Source of the DNA: Edaphobacter lichenicola
GTDB lineage: Bacteria; Acidobacteriota; Terriglobia; Terriglobales; Acidobacteriaceae
Direction of reading: 5' to 3'
Length of the DNA: 64,000 bases
NCBI RefSeq assembly: GCF_014201315.1
Contig: NZ_JACHDY010000001.1
Location: forward strand, 682,001-746,000
Made by a program: the position numbers and the translations under genes. The notes under the pieces are model-generated. The model worked only from the letters and a program-made list of their open reading frames with translations. It was not told the DNA's origin and did not search any database. Below, piece by piece: positions 27,371-36,065 of the stretch (its first letter is position 1; each line of letters opens with the position of its first letter).

Positions 27371-28126
27371 TCAATGGTTGTGGGGATGGCAGCAGTCGTA
27401 GTCGATCTGCTCGTCCCAGGCCGGGGGACGCCCTTCGGGGGTCATGTCGAAGATGTTCCAGATTGTGTCGAGGGTGCCGAGATGGCGTGGATCCTGGCCC
27501 GGGTCGGTGGGAGCAAACATCAACTCGGAGCTCCAGAAGAGGCGGATCTGGTCGCCGTCGCGATGGAAGACGGTCATGAGAGGGAGTTGATCGCCTTCGG
27601 AGTTTTCGGCTTGGTAGTCGCGTTTGAAGTTGTTGCCGGCGGAGGAGAGGAGACGGAGGTTTTTCCAGCCGCGTTCGCGCGCATAGGTGGCGATGCGTTC
27701 GATCGGGGCTTTGGCGATGACGACGAAGTTGAGACCGGAGGGGGCGAAGTGGATGGCGGTGGGATCTAGCGAGTCGAGTAAGGCGGTGCAGGAGGGACAG
27801 GGGGAGTCTTCGAGTTTCAAGTCGGCGGTTGCGCCTTTGGTTGGACCGGGGCGGGAGTCTTTGCTCCAGCGCGGGAACATGAAGTTGTAGACGACCAGCG
27901 ATTTCTGCTCGGGCGTGAAGAGTTGAGAGAGCTTTATTTTTTCGGGGTTGCCGTTGGGGTCGATGGTGTCGAAGAGGTAGTCCTCGGGGACGGGGCCGCC
28001 GGGTGGCAGGTTGCGACGAGCGATGGCTACGGACTCCATGGCGCGGCGGAGACTGATCTCTTCGTCGAGGAGGCGGTTGCGGGCGGCACGGTATTCGGGA
28101 GACTCTCCGGGGAAGGTGATGGTCAC
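27371..28126 (-). CDS. DUF899 family thioredoxin-fold-like protein
   Basis: A 251-residue DUF899 protein. Typical features are VVYNFMFPRWSKD, the SPCPSCTALLDSLD segment with a C-x2-C pair placed where thioredoxin-fold proteins have their active site, and the ending PAWDEQIDYDCCHPHNH. The start is GTG with a strong GAGAGGAG ribosome site about ten bases upstream. Biochemical function is unknown for the family; a redox role is only suggested by fold. Confidence 0.88.
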   Translation of the reverse strand: MTITFPGESPEYRAARNRLLDEEISLRRAMESVAIARRNLPPGGPVPEDYLFDTIDPNGNPEKIKLSQLFTPEQKSLVVYNFMFPRWSKDSRPGPTKGATADLKLEDSPCPSCTALLDSLDPTAIHFAPSGLNFVVIAKAPIERIATYARERGWKNLRLLSSAGNNFKRDYQAENSEGDQLPLMTVFHRDGDQIRLFWSSELMFAPTDPGQDPRHLGTLDTIWNIFDMTPEGRPPAWDEQIDYDCCHPHNH

Positions 28127-28170
28127 GATTTGTTGGCTCCTCTCTGAATTGCTTCAGATGAGATGGGGGG

Positions 28171-29460
28171 TCAGGCGGCTACGGTTTCTTCTGAGTGCAA
28201 AGGTGGGGCGTAGCGGGAACCGATGGAGAAGATGACGGAGGCGAGGAGCAGGGTGATGAGGGTGGAGCCGAGGCCGAGGTTGAGGGTGGAGCGGTCGCTG
28301 ACGGCGCCAATGATGCGGGGGGAGATGGCGTCGCCAAGGGCGTGGATGATGAAGAGCTGGCCGGCCATGGCGGTGGCGCGTATCTCGGGACGGACGGCGT
28401 TGAGGGTGGCCGCGTTGACGGGGCCGGTGCCGAGGAAGATGAGGAAGATGGCTGCTCCCAAGCCGTAAAGAGTGAGGTTGTGAGGGCCAAAGAAGCAGAG
28501 GAGCGCGGGCGGGACCGCGATGGCGGCGCTGATGGTGGGGACCAGGTAAAGGGCTTTGGAGTTGGTGCGGGACCACCGCTGCGCGATGGTGCCGCCGGTG
28601 ATGGTGCCGCCGAGGCCGGCGACTACGGTGATGGCTCCCATGATGTAGGCGGCGGAGGATTGGCTGCGGCCGTCGATGCGCTGGAGGAAGGAGGGCATCC
28701 ACCAGGAGATGCCTCCGAGGGAGAAGGTGACGGCTGCGTAGCCGAGGATGGAGCAGAGGTAGGCGGGGTTTTTGAGGAGGGAGAGGATGGTTCCCTTTTC
28801 GAGCTTTGCCTTGCCGTGTTCGCGGGCGGCGGGACCTCCGCTGGCGGCTGGGTCTCCACTGGCTCCGCGGGCTGGCTCCTTCAGGAAGATGGCGATGAGG
28901 ATCGCGAGGATTGCGGCGGGGATGGCGGAGACGATGAAGGACATGCGCCAGCCGTAGTGTTCGCCTACGGTGCCTCCGACGAGGTAGCCGAGGGCCGCGC
29001 CGACGGGGATGGCTACGTTGAAGATGGTGAGGACGCGGTTGCGCTGGTCGGGCTCGTAGTAGTCGGCGAGGAGGGAGGGGGCGAAGATGCCGAAGCTGGC
29101 TTCGCCGATGCCGAGGGCGGCGTGGCGGAGGTTGAGCGAGTCGTAGGAGTGGACGGTGGCGGTGAGGAAGTTGATGGCGGCCCAGAAGAGGGCGGCGGTG
29201 ACGATCATGGGCTTGCGGGGGAAGCGGTCGCCTAGCCATCCGGTGATGGGCGAGGTGAACATGTAGGCGATCATGAACCAGAAGGTGAGGCGGCCGATGT
29301 GCTCGTCGGAGAGATGGAACTCGTGCTTGACCTGCTCCTGAACGCCGGGGAGGATGTAGCGGTCGATGTAGTTGACGAAGTTGAGGGCGGTGAGGAGGAC
29401 GAGGGCGGTGGTGGCTCCGGCGACGGAGGGGGCGCGGGTGGGTTTGGTGGTGGAGGCCAT
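28171..29460 (-). CDS. MFS transporter, spinster-like
   Basis: 429 residues with about twelve hydrophobic helices. The first has LTALNFVNYIDRYILPGV and the loop 2-3 motif ITGWLGDRFPRKPMI, both typical of spinster-type MFS carriers, with LRHAALGIGEASFGIFAPSLLADYY in the N-half. A charged, alanine/proline-rich central loop follows residue 200. The spacing to the DUF899 gene is 44 bases on the same strand, so co-transcription is possible. Substrate unknown. Confidence 0.88.
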   Translation of the reverse strand: MASTTKPTRAPSVAGATTALVLLTALNFVNYIDRYILPGVQEQVKHEFHLSDEHIGRLTFWFMIAYMFTSPITGWLGDRFPRKPMIVTAALFWAAINFLTATVHSYDSLNLRHAALGIGEASFGIFAPSLLADYYEPDQRNRVLTIFNVAIPVGAALGYLVGGTVGEHYGWRMSFIVSAIPAAILAILIAIFLKEPARGASGDPAASGGPAAREHGKAKLEKGTILSLLKNPAYLCSILGYAAVTFSLGGISWWMPSFLQRIDGRSQSSAAYIMGAITVVAGLGGTITGGTIAQRWSRTNSKALYLVPTISAAIAVPPALLCFFGPHNLTLYGLGAAIFLIFLGTGPVNAATLNAVRPEIRATAMAGQLFIIHALGDAISPRIIGAVSDRSTLNLGLGSTLITLLLASVIFSIGSRYAPPLHSEETVAA

Positions 29461-29642
29461 CTGGGTGTCCGCTTCTCGGCTGGGAATCAGTCTCAGGGAA
29501 GGATAGCAGGTGGGTTTTGCAGATTTTTTTGCGGCGTGGTGGAGGGTGGTTTTGTTGGGGGATATTGCGATTTTTGCGTGTTTTGTGGTGGTGAATTGGT
29601 GGTGCGAACGTGGTGGTTTGCGTGGCTGATGTGGTGTTTGGG
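29461..29642. other. Low-complexity GGTGGT/ACCACC-rich spacer
   Basis: The spacer before the MFS gene is dominated by G/T on the plus strand (GGTGGTG, TTTGTGG, TTTTTGCG motifs), which on the coding (minus) strand is an ACCACC/AAAAC-rich tract. It has no coding potential I can support. No promoter is clear. Confidence 0.5.
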
Positions 29643-29675
29643 CTGGCGCATTTTCTGGTGGAAAAAATGCGCCAG
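29643..29675. terminator. Perfect hairpin behind queF, possible terminator
   Basis: Arms CTGGCGCATTTT (29643-29654) and AAAATGCGCCAG (29664-29675) are perfectly complementary around a nine-base loop. It lies 26 bases after the queF stop. A T-rich tract follows on the plus strand but not on the queF strand, so termination of queF by this hairpin is uncertain. Confidence 0.5.
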
Positions 29676-29700
29676 GTTTTGAGGTTTTATTTTTGCGGGA

Positions 29701-30129
29701 CTACTTTGGGCGTGACTCTTCGCGGGGGTAGGTGGCGGTGACGACGGTGGAGATGCCGCCGCGGGGGCGGAAGTCGCCTACAATGACGGCCCAGACGGGG
29801 TTGCAGGCTTTGACTACGTCGTCGAGGACCTGGTTGACGATGTTCTCCTGAAAGATGCCGAGGTTGCGGTAGGTGAAGAGATACTCCTTGAGGGACTTCA
29901 GCTCGAGGCAGCTCTCGCGGGGCATGTAGCGGATAGTGAGGCGGCCGAAGTCGGGGAGGCCGGTCTTGGGGCAGACGGAGGTGAACTCGGGGTCGTCGAC
30001 GAGGATCTCGTAGGCCTTGAACTGGTTCTGCCAGGTCTCAATTGGGGGGAAGGTGGCATCGAGGCCGGCTTTGGCGTGGTCGTCGGTGTAGCCGGTGGTG
30101 TGTGGGGTGGGGATGGTTGCGGTGCTCAT
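29701..30129 (-). CDS. queF: NADPH-dependent 7-cyano-7-deazaguanine reductase QueF
   Basis: 142 residues, the short unimodular form. The nucleophilic cysteine is in EFTSVCPKTGLPDFG, the NADPH-binding box is ESCLELKSLKEYLF, and the IFQENIVNQV histidine/glutamate region follows. It reduces preQ0 to preQ1 in queuosine synthesis. No other queuosine gene is nearby. Confidence 0.96.
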   Translation of the reverse strand: MSTATIPTPHTTGYTDDHAKAGLDATFPPIETWQNQFKAYEILVDDPEFTSVCPKTGLPDFGRLTIRYMPRESCLELKSLKEYLFTYRNLGIFQENIVNQVLDDVVKACNPVWAVIVGDFRPRGGISTVVTATYPREESRPK

Positions 30130-30195
30130 GGTTCTATTTTAGCTTGTCTGGCGCGGGTTTTGGTCTGCGGGCTGGGTGTGCCGCGGTTGGGAAAA

Positions 30196-30232
30196 GCGGG
30201 TTTCTCCACTTCGCTCCGCTTCGGTCGAAATG
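30196..30232 (-). repeat. Shortened palindromic repeat, family 1
   Basis: Reads GTCATTTCGACCGAAGC then GGAGAAACC on the minus strand, keeping both ends of the family 1 repeat but lacking its central hairpin. It separates queF from the histidine phosphatase gene. Confidence 0.55.
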
Positions 30233-30245
30233 ACATATCTTTTGA

Positions 30246-30818
30246 TCACGCTAACGGGATGGCGGAGGCGCGGAGGGTCCAGGTGCGGCCGTTGTGGCGG
30301 AGGTCGGTGAGGGTGAGGGGGGCGATGTCGATGCGCCAGAAGGATTGGGGTGGGGCGTTGAGGGTGTAGAGGATGGCTGCGCGGATGACGGCAGGATGGG
30401 TGATGGCGATGGTGTGGATTGTGTCTTCGACGGTTAGTGTGGTGAGCCAGTCTCCGATTCGGGTGATGAGAGCGGTGATGGATTCGCCTTTGTGGGGAGT
30501 GGCGGTGGGGTCGGTGAGCCAGAGCGCGATGGGGGCGGGGTCTTCGGTGTAGAGGTCGTTGAGGGTGCGGCCTTGCCAGATGCCGTAGTCGAGGTCGCGG
30601 AGTTCGTTGGTTGGTGTGGTGGTGAGGTTCAGGGCTTTGGCGGTTTGTTGGGTGCGGAGTTCTGGGGCTGCAAGAATCTGCTGCGCGCGGGGTGGTTGCC
30701 AGTTGAGGGTTGCGAGCTTGGAGAGGACGGATTCTTCGAGGGGCTCGTCGGTGGGGAAGGCGGAGAGCCGCGTGGCGGCTGTGGGGGCGTGGCTGATGAG
30801 GGTGAGGCGGGCTGGCAC
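30246..30818 (-). CDS. Histidine phosphatase family protein, cobalamin-associated (CobC-like)
   Basis: 190 residues. The catalytic RHG box is modified to LISHAPTAATR, the second conserved stretch is ELRDLDYGIWQGRTL, and the C-terminal histidine is in IAITHPAVIRAA. The SHAPTAATRLSAFPTDEPL start resembles phosphatases found beside cbtA/cbtB genes. It lies divergently next to a cobalamin riboswitch and cbtBA here, which fits a role in cobalamin (for example alpha-ribazole-phosphate dephosphorylation), but the reaction is inferred. The start is GTG with GGAGAG upstream. Confidence 0.75.
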   Translation of the reverse strand: MPARLTLISHAPTAATRLSAFPTDEPLEESVLSKLATLNWQPPRAQQILAAPELRTQQTAKALNLTTTPTNELRDLDYGIWQGRTLNDLYTEDPAPIALWLTDPTATPHKGESITALITRIGDWLTTLTVEDTIHTIAITHPAVIRAAILYTLNAPPQSFWRIDIAPLTLTDLRHNGRTWTLRASAIPLA

Positions 30819-30927
30819 TTTGGCTGGTCTCTCCGTGGTTCATCCTCCTTGGCGGTTACGTTGCGGGAGGAGCTTTGGGCGAAGTTGATGGTGCGAGGGT
30901 TTCTTTATGCTGGGCAATGATTTCAGA

Positions 30928-31244
30928 AAGAACAAGCAAGGGCAAAGACAACAGCAAAGGCAAGAACAAAGACAACTGCAACGGCAATATTTTGTCGCTT
31001 CGCCCTTTGGGCTCTGCTCCGGCCTTCGGCAGAGTGGAGTCTTTTTTGCGGTGGGTCTTAGACGCGGGGCTAAAGCCCCGCTCTACCTAGCTGCAACGGC
31101 AAGGGCAACAACTAACTGCAACCGCAAAAACAACGACTAGCTACAACGGCAAGGGCTACGACAACAACAGCAAGGGCTACGACAACAACAGCGACAACCG
31201 CAAAAGCGTTTGCTTCGGAGATCTGCACCAGCGTTTGCTTCGGA
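30928..31244. repeat. Low-complexity CAACGGCAAGGGC tract with embedded palindrome
   Basis: Two stretches (about 30928-30992 and 31090-31203) are made of irregular repeats built on CAA-(C/A)-GGCAA-(A/G)-GGC-type words. Between them is GCGGGGC-TAAA-GCCCCGC (31064-31081). At the end a 16-base word, GCGTTTGCTTCGGAGA, is directly repeated at a spacing of about 24 bases. I see no protein: frames through it give Gln/Asn-rich shadows without a start context. It occupies most of the gap in front of the cbtB promoter. Confidence 0.7.
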
Positions 31245-31247
31245 GAC

Positions 31248-31276
31248 TTGACATCGATGATTGTGGCACATAGGGT
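31248..31276 (+). promoter_or_regulatory. Sigma70-type promoter of cbtBA
   Basis: TTGACA (31248-31253) and TAGGGT (31271-31276) with a 17-base spacer, directly ahead of the riboswitch. Confidence 0.65.
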
Positions 31277-31282
31277 TGAGGT

Positions 31283-31400
31283 AGATTTTGAAGAGGGTGG
31301 AAGAAGCCGGTGAGAGTCCGGTGCGGTCGCGCCACTGTGATTGACCTGATGTTCGGGTTGAGAGCCAGACGTTCCTTCCTCGTTCGAATGAGCAATACGT
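31283..31400 (+). promoter_or_regulatory. Cobalamin riboswitch in front of cbtBA
   Basis: Contains GAAGCCGGTGAGAGTCCGG (about 31303-31321), the GCGCCACTGTGA block and a B12-box-like GAGAGCCAGAC (about 31360-31370), in the order expected for a compact cobalamin element. The next gene, cbtB, is a family that is often under B12 control. Confidence 0.88.
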
Positions 31401-31427
31401 GGGACGCACGATCCCTGGAGGTTACAA

Positions 31428-31646
31428 ATGGCTCAATCCGTCTTTGGCTCCGTCTCTCAGCCGGTTTCTCTTCCTGTCGTTCCGCTGCGTGAGATTTTGC
31501 CGTATGCGGTGTTCGGTGGGCTGCTGTTGTTGCTGGCGATCTACTTTGTCGGCGCGGAGCAGGGCGCTACCTCGATGTTCCGTGGGACGATGGTGCATGA
31601 GTTTTTGCATGACGGTCGGCATCTTCTCGGCTTTCCCTGCCACTAG
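31428..31646 (+). CDS. cbtB: Cobalt transporter subunit CbtB
   Basis: 72 residues with a single transmembrane helix (AVFGGLLLLLAIYFVGAEQG) and a histidine-rich end, VHEFLHDGRHLLGFPCH, which is the probable cobalt-binding tail of CbtB. A strong ribosome site (GGAGG) lies six bases before the ATG. It is placed directly behind a cobalamin riboswitch and ahead of cbtA, the standard arrangement for this predicted cobalt uptake system. Confidence 0.92.
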   Translation: MAQSVFGSVSQPVSLPVVPLREILPYAVFGGLLLLLAIYFVGAEQGATSMFRGTMVHEFLHDGRHLLGFPCH

Positions 31647-31685
31647 AGCGGGTTTTGCGTTGAAGTAAAGCTCAGGCAGTCGAAG

Positions 31686-31761
31686 ACGCAAAGACGAAAT
31701 ACAGGGATCTCTCCACTGCGCTGTTCACGATGAGACTGTGACCAGCTACGGTCGAGATGAC
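31686..31761 (-). repeat. Palindromic intergenic repeat, family 1, copy b
   Basis: On the minus strand it reads GTCATCTCGACCGTAGCTGG, a hairpin with a CTCAT-containing loop, then GCGCAGTGGAGAGA. Its 3' end (CGTCTTTGCGTC) resembles copies a and c. It separates cbtB from cbtA, so the two-gene transcript would carry it. Confidence 0.78.
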
Positions 31762-31824
31762 GAGTCAGGGTTTGTCGATGTTCAAAATGTCCATCTACAA
31801 CTGCAGGGGAACCAGAAGACTTTG

Positions 31825-32547
31825 ATGACTCGAACTCTGCTCCTTCGCGGGATGCTGGTGGGTGTTGTTGCGGGCCTGCTCGTCTTCGCGTTTGCACGAT
31901 GGATCGGCGAGCCGCAGGTGGAGCGCGCGATTGCGTTTGAGACGGCTGCGGATCAGGCTAAGGGCGAGGCTCCTGAGCTGGAGATGGTGAGCCGTCGCGT
32001 GCAGAAGAGCTTCGGACTGCTTACCGGCACGGTGGTCTATGGTGCGGCGGTTGGTGGGTTGTTTGGGCTGGTGTTTGCGTTGGCCTATGGGCGGATTGGG
32101 GAGCTGGGGCCGCGGGCGCTGTCGGCTGTGCTGGCTGGGCTTGGGTTTGTGGCGATTGTGCTGGTGCCTCAACTGAAGTATCCGGCGAATCCGCCGGCGG
32201 TGGGGAGTGCGGAGACGATTGGGGTTCGTACCGGGGCTTATTTTTTGCTGATTGCTGTTTCGATTGCGGCGATGGTGTTTTCTTTGCAGATGCGGAAGAG
32301 GCTGGCGCGGCGGTTTGGGGAGTGGAACGGTTCCCTGCTGGCGGCTGCGTTGTTTGTGGTGGTTGTGAGTTTGGTGGCGCACTTTTTGCCGGTGGTGGAT
32401 GAGGTTCCGGCTGGGTTCCCTGTAACGCTGATGTGGAAGTTTCGCGTGGCGGCGGTGGAGATTCAGGCGGTGCTTTGGGGGACGCTAGGGTTGGGGTTGG
32501 GGTGGTGGATGGAGCGGGAGCTGGGTTTGGGGCGCATTCCGAAGTAA
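31825..32547 (+). CDS. cbtA: Cobalt transporter subunit CbtA
   Basis: 240 residues with about five or six hydrophobic helices: LLRGMLVGVVAGLLVFAFAR, GLLTGTVVYGAAVGGLFGLV, then AVLAGLGFVAIVLVPQLKYPANPP, a motif typical of CbtA, and later helices near LLAAALFVVVVSLVAHFLP. The open frame starts earlier (31738), inside the repeat; the ATG at 31825 matches the family start. The 178-base gap from cbtB is mostly a palindromic repeat. Confidence 0.9.
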   Translation: MTRTLLLRGMLVGVVAGLLVFAFARWIGEPQVERAIAFETAADQAKGEAPELEMVSRRVQKSFGLLTGTVVYGAAVGGLFGLVFALAYGRIGELGPRALSAVLAGLGFVAIVLVPQLKYPANPPAVGSAETIGVRTGAYFLLIAVSIAAMVFSLQMRKRLARRFGEWNGSLLAAALFVVVVSLVAHFLPVVDEVPAGFPVTLMWKFRVAAVEIQAVLWGTLGLGLGWWMERELGLGRIPK

Positions 32548-32727
32548 GTCAGACAGCCGTTGATGCTTTGATGCAAACGCTTTTCGTATTTGACGTGGTT
32601 GAGATCGAGTGCGCACGGATGGGAGTCGCTCGCTGGTTGGGACTTAACTTTGAGTTCGTCCTATACTTCCGCTCAACGGCTTGTCGCTTGCTGCGATCAA
32701 TTTGGCAGAAGCAATTGGAAGGGCCCG

Positions 32728-33705
32728 ATGAAGGCGATCTTACGCACACAATACGGGCCACCAGACCTGTTGCAGTTCGCGGAGGTCGCAACACCTGTGC
32801 CTGGGGAGCGTGAGGTGATGATCAAGCTTTGCGCGGCAGCGGTGAATCCGCTGGACCTGTACCTGATGAAAGGTGCGCCGTGGGATCGGATGCCGGGACT
32901 GCGGAGGCGAAAACCGATGATCCTGGGTTGCGACGTGGCGGGCCGCGTGGAAGCGGTGGGGAAAGCGGTAAATGGGTTTCAGGCTGGGGACGAGGTATTC
33001 GGGGTCACAGGTTTCAAAGGGCAGGGATTTGCCGAATACGTATGTGTCGCTGAGGAGAATCTGGGGCCGAAGCCGGGCAACCTGACGTTTGAGGAAGCGG
33101 CGGCGGTACCGGTCGCGGCCATTACGGCGTTGCAGGGTCTTCGCGATAAGGGAAGGATTCGGCCAGGGTCTAAGGTTCTTGTGGAAGGGGCGTCTGGCGG
33201 CGTGGGCACTTTTGCGGTACAGATTGCCAAAGCGTTCGGGGCTGATGTGACCGCAGTGTGCAGCACGAGGAATGTGGAGATAGCGCGTTCGATTGGCGCA
33301 GACCGTGTCATCGATTACACGAAAGAGGATTTCACGCGGGACGCGCAGCGGTACGATCTGATACTGGGAGCGAATGCGCATCACTCGATCTTGGACTATA
33401 GGAGTGCGCTGACTGAGAACGGCGTTTATGTCGCGGCTGGGGGTGGTTTGTTTCAGATCTTCGAGGTGTTTGTCATGGCGCCGGTGCTATCGCGAATGGG
33501 GCGGAAGAAGATGGGTTTCTTTTTGACGAAAGTTACCCGGAAAGACCTGGATTTTATGAAGGATCTTCTGGAGAGCGGCAAAGTTGTGCCGGTGATTGAC
33601 AGACGTTATCGGCTGAGCGAGGCGGCGGAAGCGCTTCGCTACCTGGCAGAAGGACATGCGCAGGGGAAGATTGTGCTGACCGTTTCGCAGCGTCTCGATA
33701 TTTGA
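32728..33705 (+). CDS. Zinc-independent MDR oxidoreductase (quinone oxidoreductase-like)
   Basis: 325 residues from the ATG at 32728; the longer open frame has no support. MDR fold without zinc ligands: MKAILRTQYGPPDLLQFAEV at the start, AAAVNPLDLYLMKG, LGCDVAGRVEAVG, and the nucleotide-binding VLVEGASGGVGTFAVQIAKAFG. This is the NADPH:quinone reductase/enoyl-reductase-type branch. Substrate unknown. It is transcribed with the cbtA strand but 180 bases away, so a link is doubtful. Confidence 0.88.
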   Translation: MKAILRTQYGPPDLLQFAEVATPVPGEREVMIKLCAAAVNPLDLYLMKGAPWDRMPGLRRRKPMILGCDVAGRVEAVGKAVNGFQAGDEVFGVTGFKGQGFAEYVCVAEENLGPKPGNLTFEEAAAVPVAAITALQGLRDKGRIRPGSKVLVEGASGGVGTFAVQIAKAFGADVTAVCSTRNVEIARSIGADRVIDYTKEDFTRDAQRYDLILGANAHHSILDYRSALTENGVYVAAGGGLFQIFEVFVMAPVLSRMGRKKMGFFLTKVTRKDLDFMKDLLESGKVVPVIDRRYRLSEAAEALRYLAEGHAQGKIVLTVSQRLDI

Positions 33706-33726
33706 GGGGGGCGATTCTTCGCGACC

Positions 33727-34635
33727 TCAGCCGATGATGTCTCTGGCATAGGAGACACACTTCTCTACTTCTTCGGGCGAACGACCGGTTCCGGCATAGT
33801 CGCAATCTACGTATGCTGTGATCGGAGCTTGTTTTTGTTTCAGGAACTGTAGGACTTCTTTCATGTGCGCTGCGCCTTCTCCAAACGGAACACTTGGGCC
33901 TCCGGGCATCGCGTCCTTGAGATCGAACGCGTACATGGACGCATAGTTGGTTTGGACAAACTGCAATGCGTCGATCTTTGCTTTCGTCAGGTCGCCTATG
34001 TCGGGGTCCATACGGAAGTATTGAGAGGCGGCGAGCTGTTGCTTCAGCTCGTTCAGATCGGAGAACTGAAGTCCGACGATCATTCGATGTTTGTCCGCTG
34101 CAGCCGCTGTCATGGTTGTCAACGTTGCCGGGAGGCGGGTAACGAGCGAATCCGCTCCGAGAGCTTTTGCCATCAGGAATAGGCGGTCGATCTCTGCCTC
34201 AGAGCTCCCCATTCTGACCGAATAGGATTTAATTCTGAGGCCCTGTTTTTCAAAGGTGGACCGGATGTCTTCGAAGTAGCTCATGGGAACCGAGAGTCGC
34301 CACTTCGTCAGCGCAGCCGCGGTCGCCTTTTGTTCTTCCAGTTGCTGCGGGGTTGGAGACGATTTGGGTGGGCTGAAGATGCCTGCGGGAAACACGGGAT
34401 TGAACTTCACGGGTTCGACGTGGGTGAATAGGATCTGACAGTCGTGTAGTCTCGTCTGCTTCATCGCCTGAATAATGATTGGAATTGCTTCCTCCTGGGA
34501 AAGAGCTCGCAGACTCCATGTGTTCAGTCCGAGTCTGAGTCCATTCTCCGCAAATCCGAAGCTCCGGCGCGAGCAGGCGGCTATGGCCGCGAGCGCACCT
34601 ATTCCCTGGTTAAACTGCCTTCTTGAGAGCTTCAT
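33727..34635 (-). CDS. Sugar-phosphate isomerase/epimerase-like TIM barrel with Tat signal
   Basis: 302 residues from the ATG at 34635. The twin-arginine signal is MKLSRRQFNQGIGALAAIAA, ending near ACSRRSFG with a cysteine that could be lipidated. The mature part is a xylose-isomerase-like barrel: LGLNTWSLR at strand 1, SYSVRMGSSEAEIDRLFLMAKALGAD, FDLKDAMPGG and YVDCDYAGTGRS at the C-terminal metal site. It acts outside the cytoplasm if the signal works. Substrate unknown. It converges on the MDR gene. Confidence 0.82.
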   Translation of the reverse strand: MKLSRRQFNQGIGALAAIAACSRRSFGFAENGLRLGLNTWSLRALSQEEAIPIIIQAMKQTRLHDCQILFTHVEPVKFNPVFPAGIFSPPKSSPTPQQLEEQKATAAALTKWRLSVPMSYFEDIRSTFEKQGLRIKSYSVRMGSSEAEIDRLFLMAKALGADSLVTRLPATLTTMTAAAADKHRMIVGLQFSDLNELKQQLAASQYFRMDPDIGDLTKAKIDALQFVQTNYASMYAFDLKDAMPGGPSVPFGEGAAHMKEVLQFLKQKQAPITAYVDCDYAGTGRSPEEVEKCVSYARDIIG

Positions 34636-34802
34636 CGATTGCCTCACCAATTCTGGTTAGCTGCTTGCGTGTTGGGCAATTCTAAATTGTGAGATGACTG
34701 TACCTTATGTCCCACGCGTTCAGCATGGTGAGCGCCAGAGATGGCGCAGGTTCTGACAGCCTGCGCGGAAGGCGGCCACTTCGTGGCGGTCTACCCTTCC
34801 TA

Positions 34803-36065
34803 CTAGTTGCGGCGGCCCAGGGTTGGGCGGTCGTCGGTGCTGCTGGCCGGATTGTTCGGGTTGTTGGGGTCGTTGTTGCCGTTGCCGCTGGCGGTGCGGC
34901 GCAGCGTGGGCTTGTTGCCGCCCTTGCCGTCGTTGATCTTGCGCTTGTTCTCGAGACGGGCGAGGCGGGACTTTACGTCGTCGAACTCGGAGGTGGTGAC
35001 CATGTAGTCGGGGCGCGCGGGGAGGATGGTGGCGATCTCCTCCTCGGAGTGCATGATGCGGTCGGGGGTCTGGGGATGGTCGGCGAAGACCTTGGCGAGG
35101 GTGCCGGGCTTGTGCTTCTCGAGGGCGTCGAGTTTTTCGAAGAACTGCACGAAGGCCTGGGGATCGTAGCCGGACTTGTACATGTACTGGACGCCGAGCC
35201 AGTCGGCTTCGGCCTCGTCCATGCGGGAGAACTGGAGGAAGCTCAGGGGGATGGCGAGCTGGGTGGCCTCGTAGATGCCGTACCCGGTCCAGCTGCCTTG
35301 GGTGAAGATGATGAGCGGGATGGAGCCGATCTGCGCGTAGTTCATCTTGGTCATCTGGCGGGCGGCGTGGTGGGCGCAGACGTGGGCGGTCTCGTGGGCC
35401 ATGACGCCGGCTAGCTCGGCTTCCTCGTCGGCGGCGAGGATGAGGCCGGAGTTGACGTAGAAGAAGCCGCCGGGAAGGGCCATGGCGTTGATCTCGTCGG
35501 AGTCGATGACTTTGATGGTGAAGGGGACTTTGCAGTCGGAGTTTTTGACGATGTTCTGGCCGACGCGGTTGACGTACTCAACGATGACGGGGTCGTTGAC
35601 CATGTGAGCGGACTTTTCGATCTCCATGGAGTACTGCTTGCCGGTGCGGATCTCCCAGTCGGTGGAGTACCAGTTGGCCAGGCCGCGACCGCCGATGTTG
35701 CGGGTTCCTACGGAGTTGACGTCGTCTTCGCTACCGGGCTTGATGTTGGTCTTCATGTCCTCGCCGGGGGATGGGAGGCGATCGGTTTTGTTTTCAGCTT
35801 TGACCGCAGCCGCGGCGTCCTTACTCTCTTTGGGCGTGGCGGTGGGGTGGCCGGGGATGGGCTTCTCGGCGGGGATGTCGGAGGGGATGGTGGCGTTGAC
35901 GGGAGTGGATTGAGCTGTAGATTGATCTGGGGCGCTGGACGGGGATGTGGTGGGCGTCTGCGCGGGTGGCGGAGTGTTGGCCGGGGTTTGGGTTTGAGTC
36001 TGCGACCACGCTGCGACGGAGAGCGTGAGGAAGGCGGTCAGGCCAAGGTGCGTGACGGATCGCAT
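34803..36065 (-). CDS. M48-family metalloprotease, exported
   Basis: 420 residues. A signal peptide (HLGLTAFLTLSVAAWS) is followed by a Pro/Thr/Ala-rich linker of about 80 residues, then the M48 protease core: VMAHETAHVCAHHAARQ has the HExxH zinc site, and FSRMDEAEADWLGVQYM carries the third ligand. After it come short helices and a low-complexity tail (NGNNDPNNPNNPASS). A good CAGGAG ribosome site precedes the ATG. Such periplasmic M48 proteins (BepA/LoiP-like) help outer-membrane protein quality control. Confidence 0.9.
   Translation of the reverse strand: MRSVTHLGLTAFLTLSVAAWSQTQTQTPANTPPPAQTPTTSPSSAPDQSTAQSTPVNATIPSDIPAEKPIPGHPTATPKESKDAAAAVKAENKTDRLPSPGEDMKTNIKPGSEDDVNSVGTRNIGGRGLANWYSTDWEIRTGKQYSMEIEKSAHMVNDPVIVEYVNRVGQNIVKNSDCKVPFTIKVIDSDEINAMALPGGFFYVNSGLILAADEEAELAGVMAHETAHVCAHHAARQMTKMNYAQIGSIPLIIFTQGSWTGYGIYEATQLAIPLSFLQFSRMDEAEADWLGVQYMYKSGYDPQAFVQFFEKLDALEKHKPGTLAKVFADHPQTPDRIMHSEEEIATILPARPDYMVTTSEFDDVKSRLARLENKRKINDGKGGNKPTLRRTASGNGNNDPNNPNNPASSTDDRPTLGRRN

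Noticed and set aside
30928..31215. Possible CRISPR array
   Set aside because: The repeats are short, irregular and without spacers of uniform length, and no cas gene is present.
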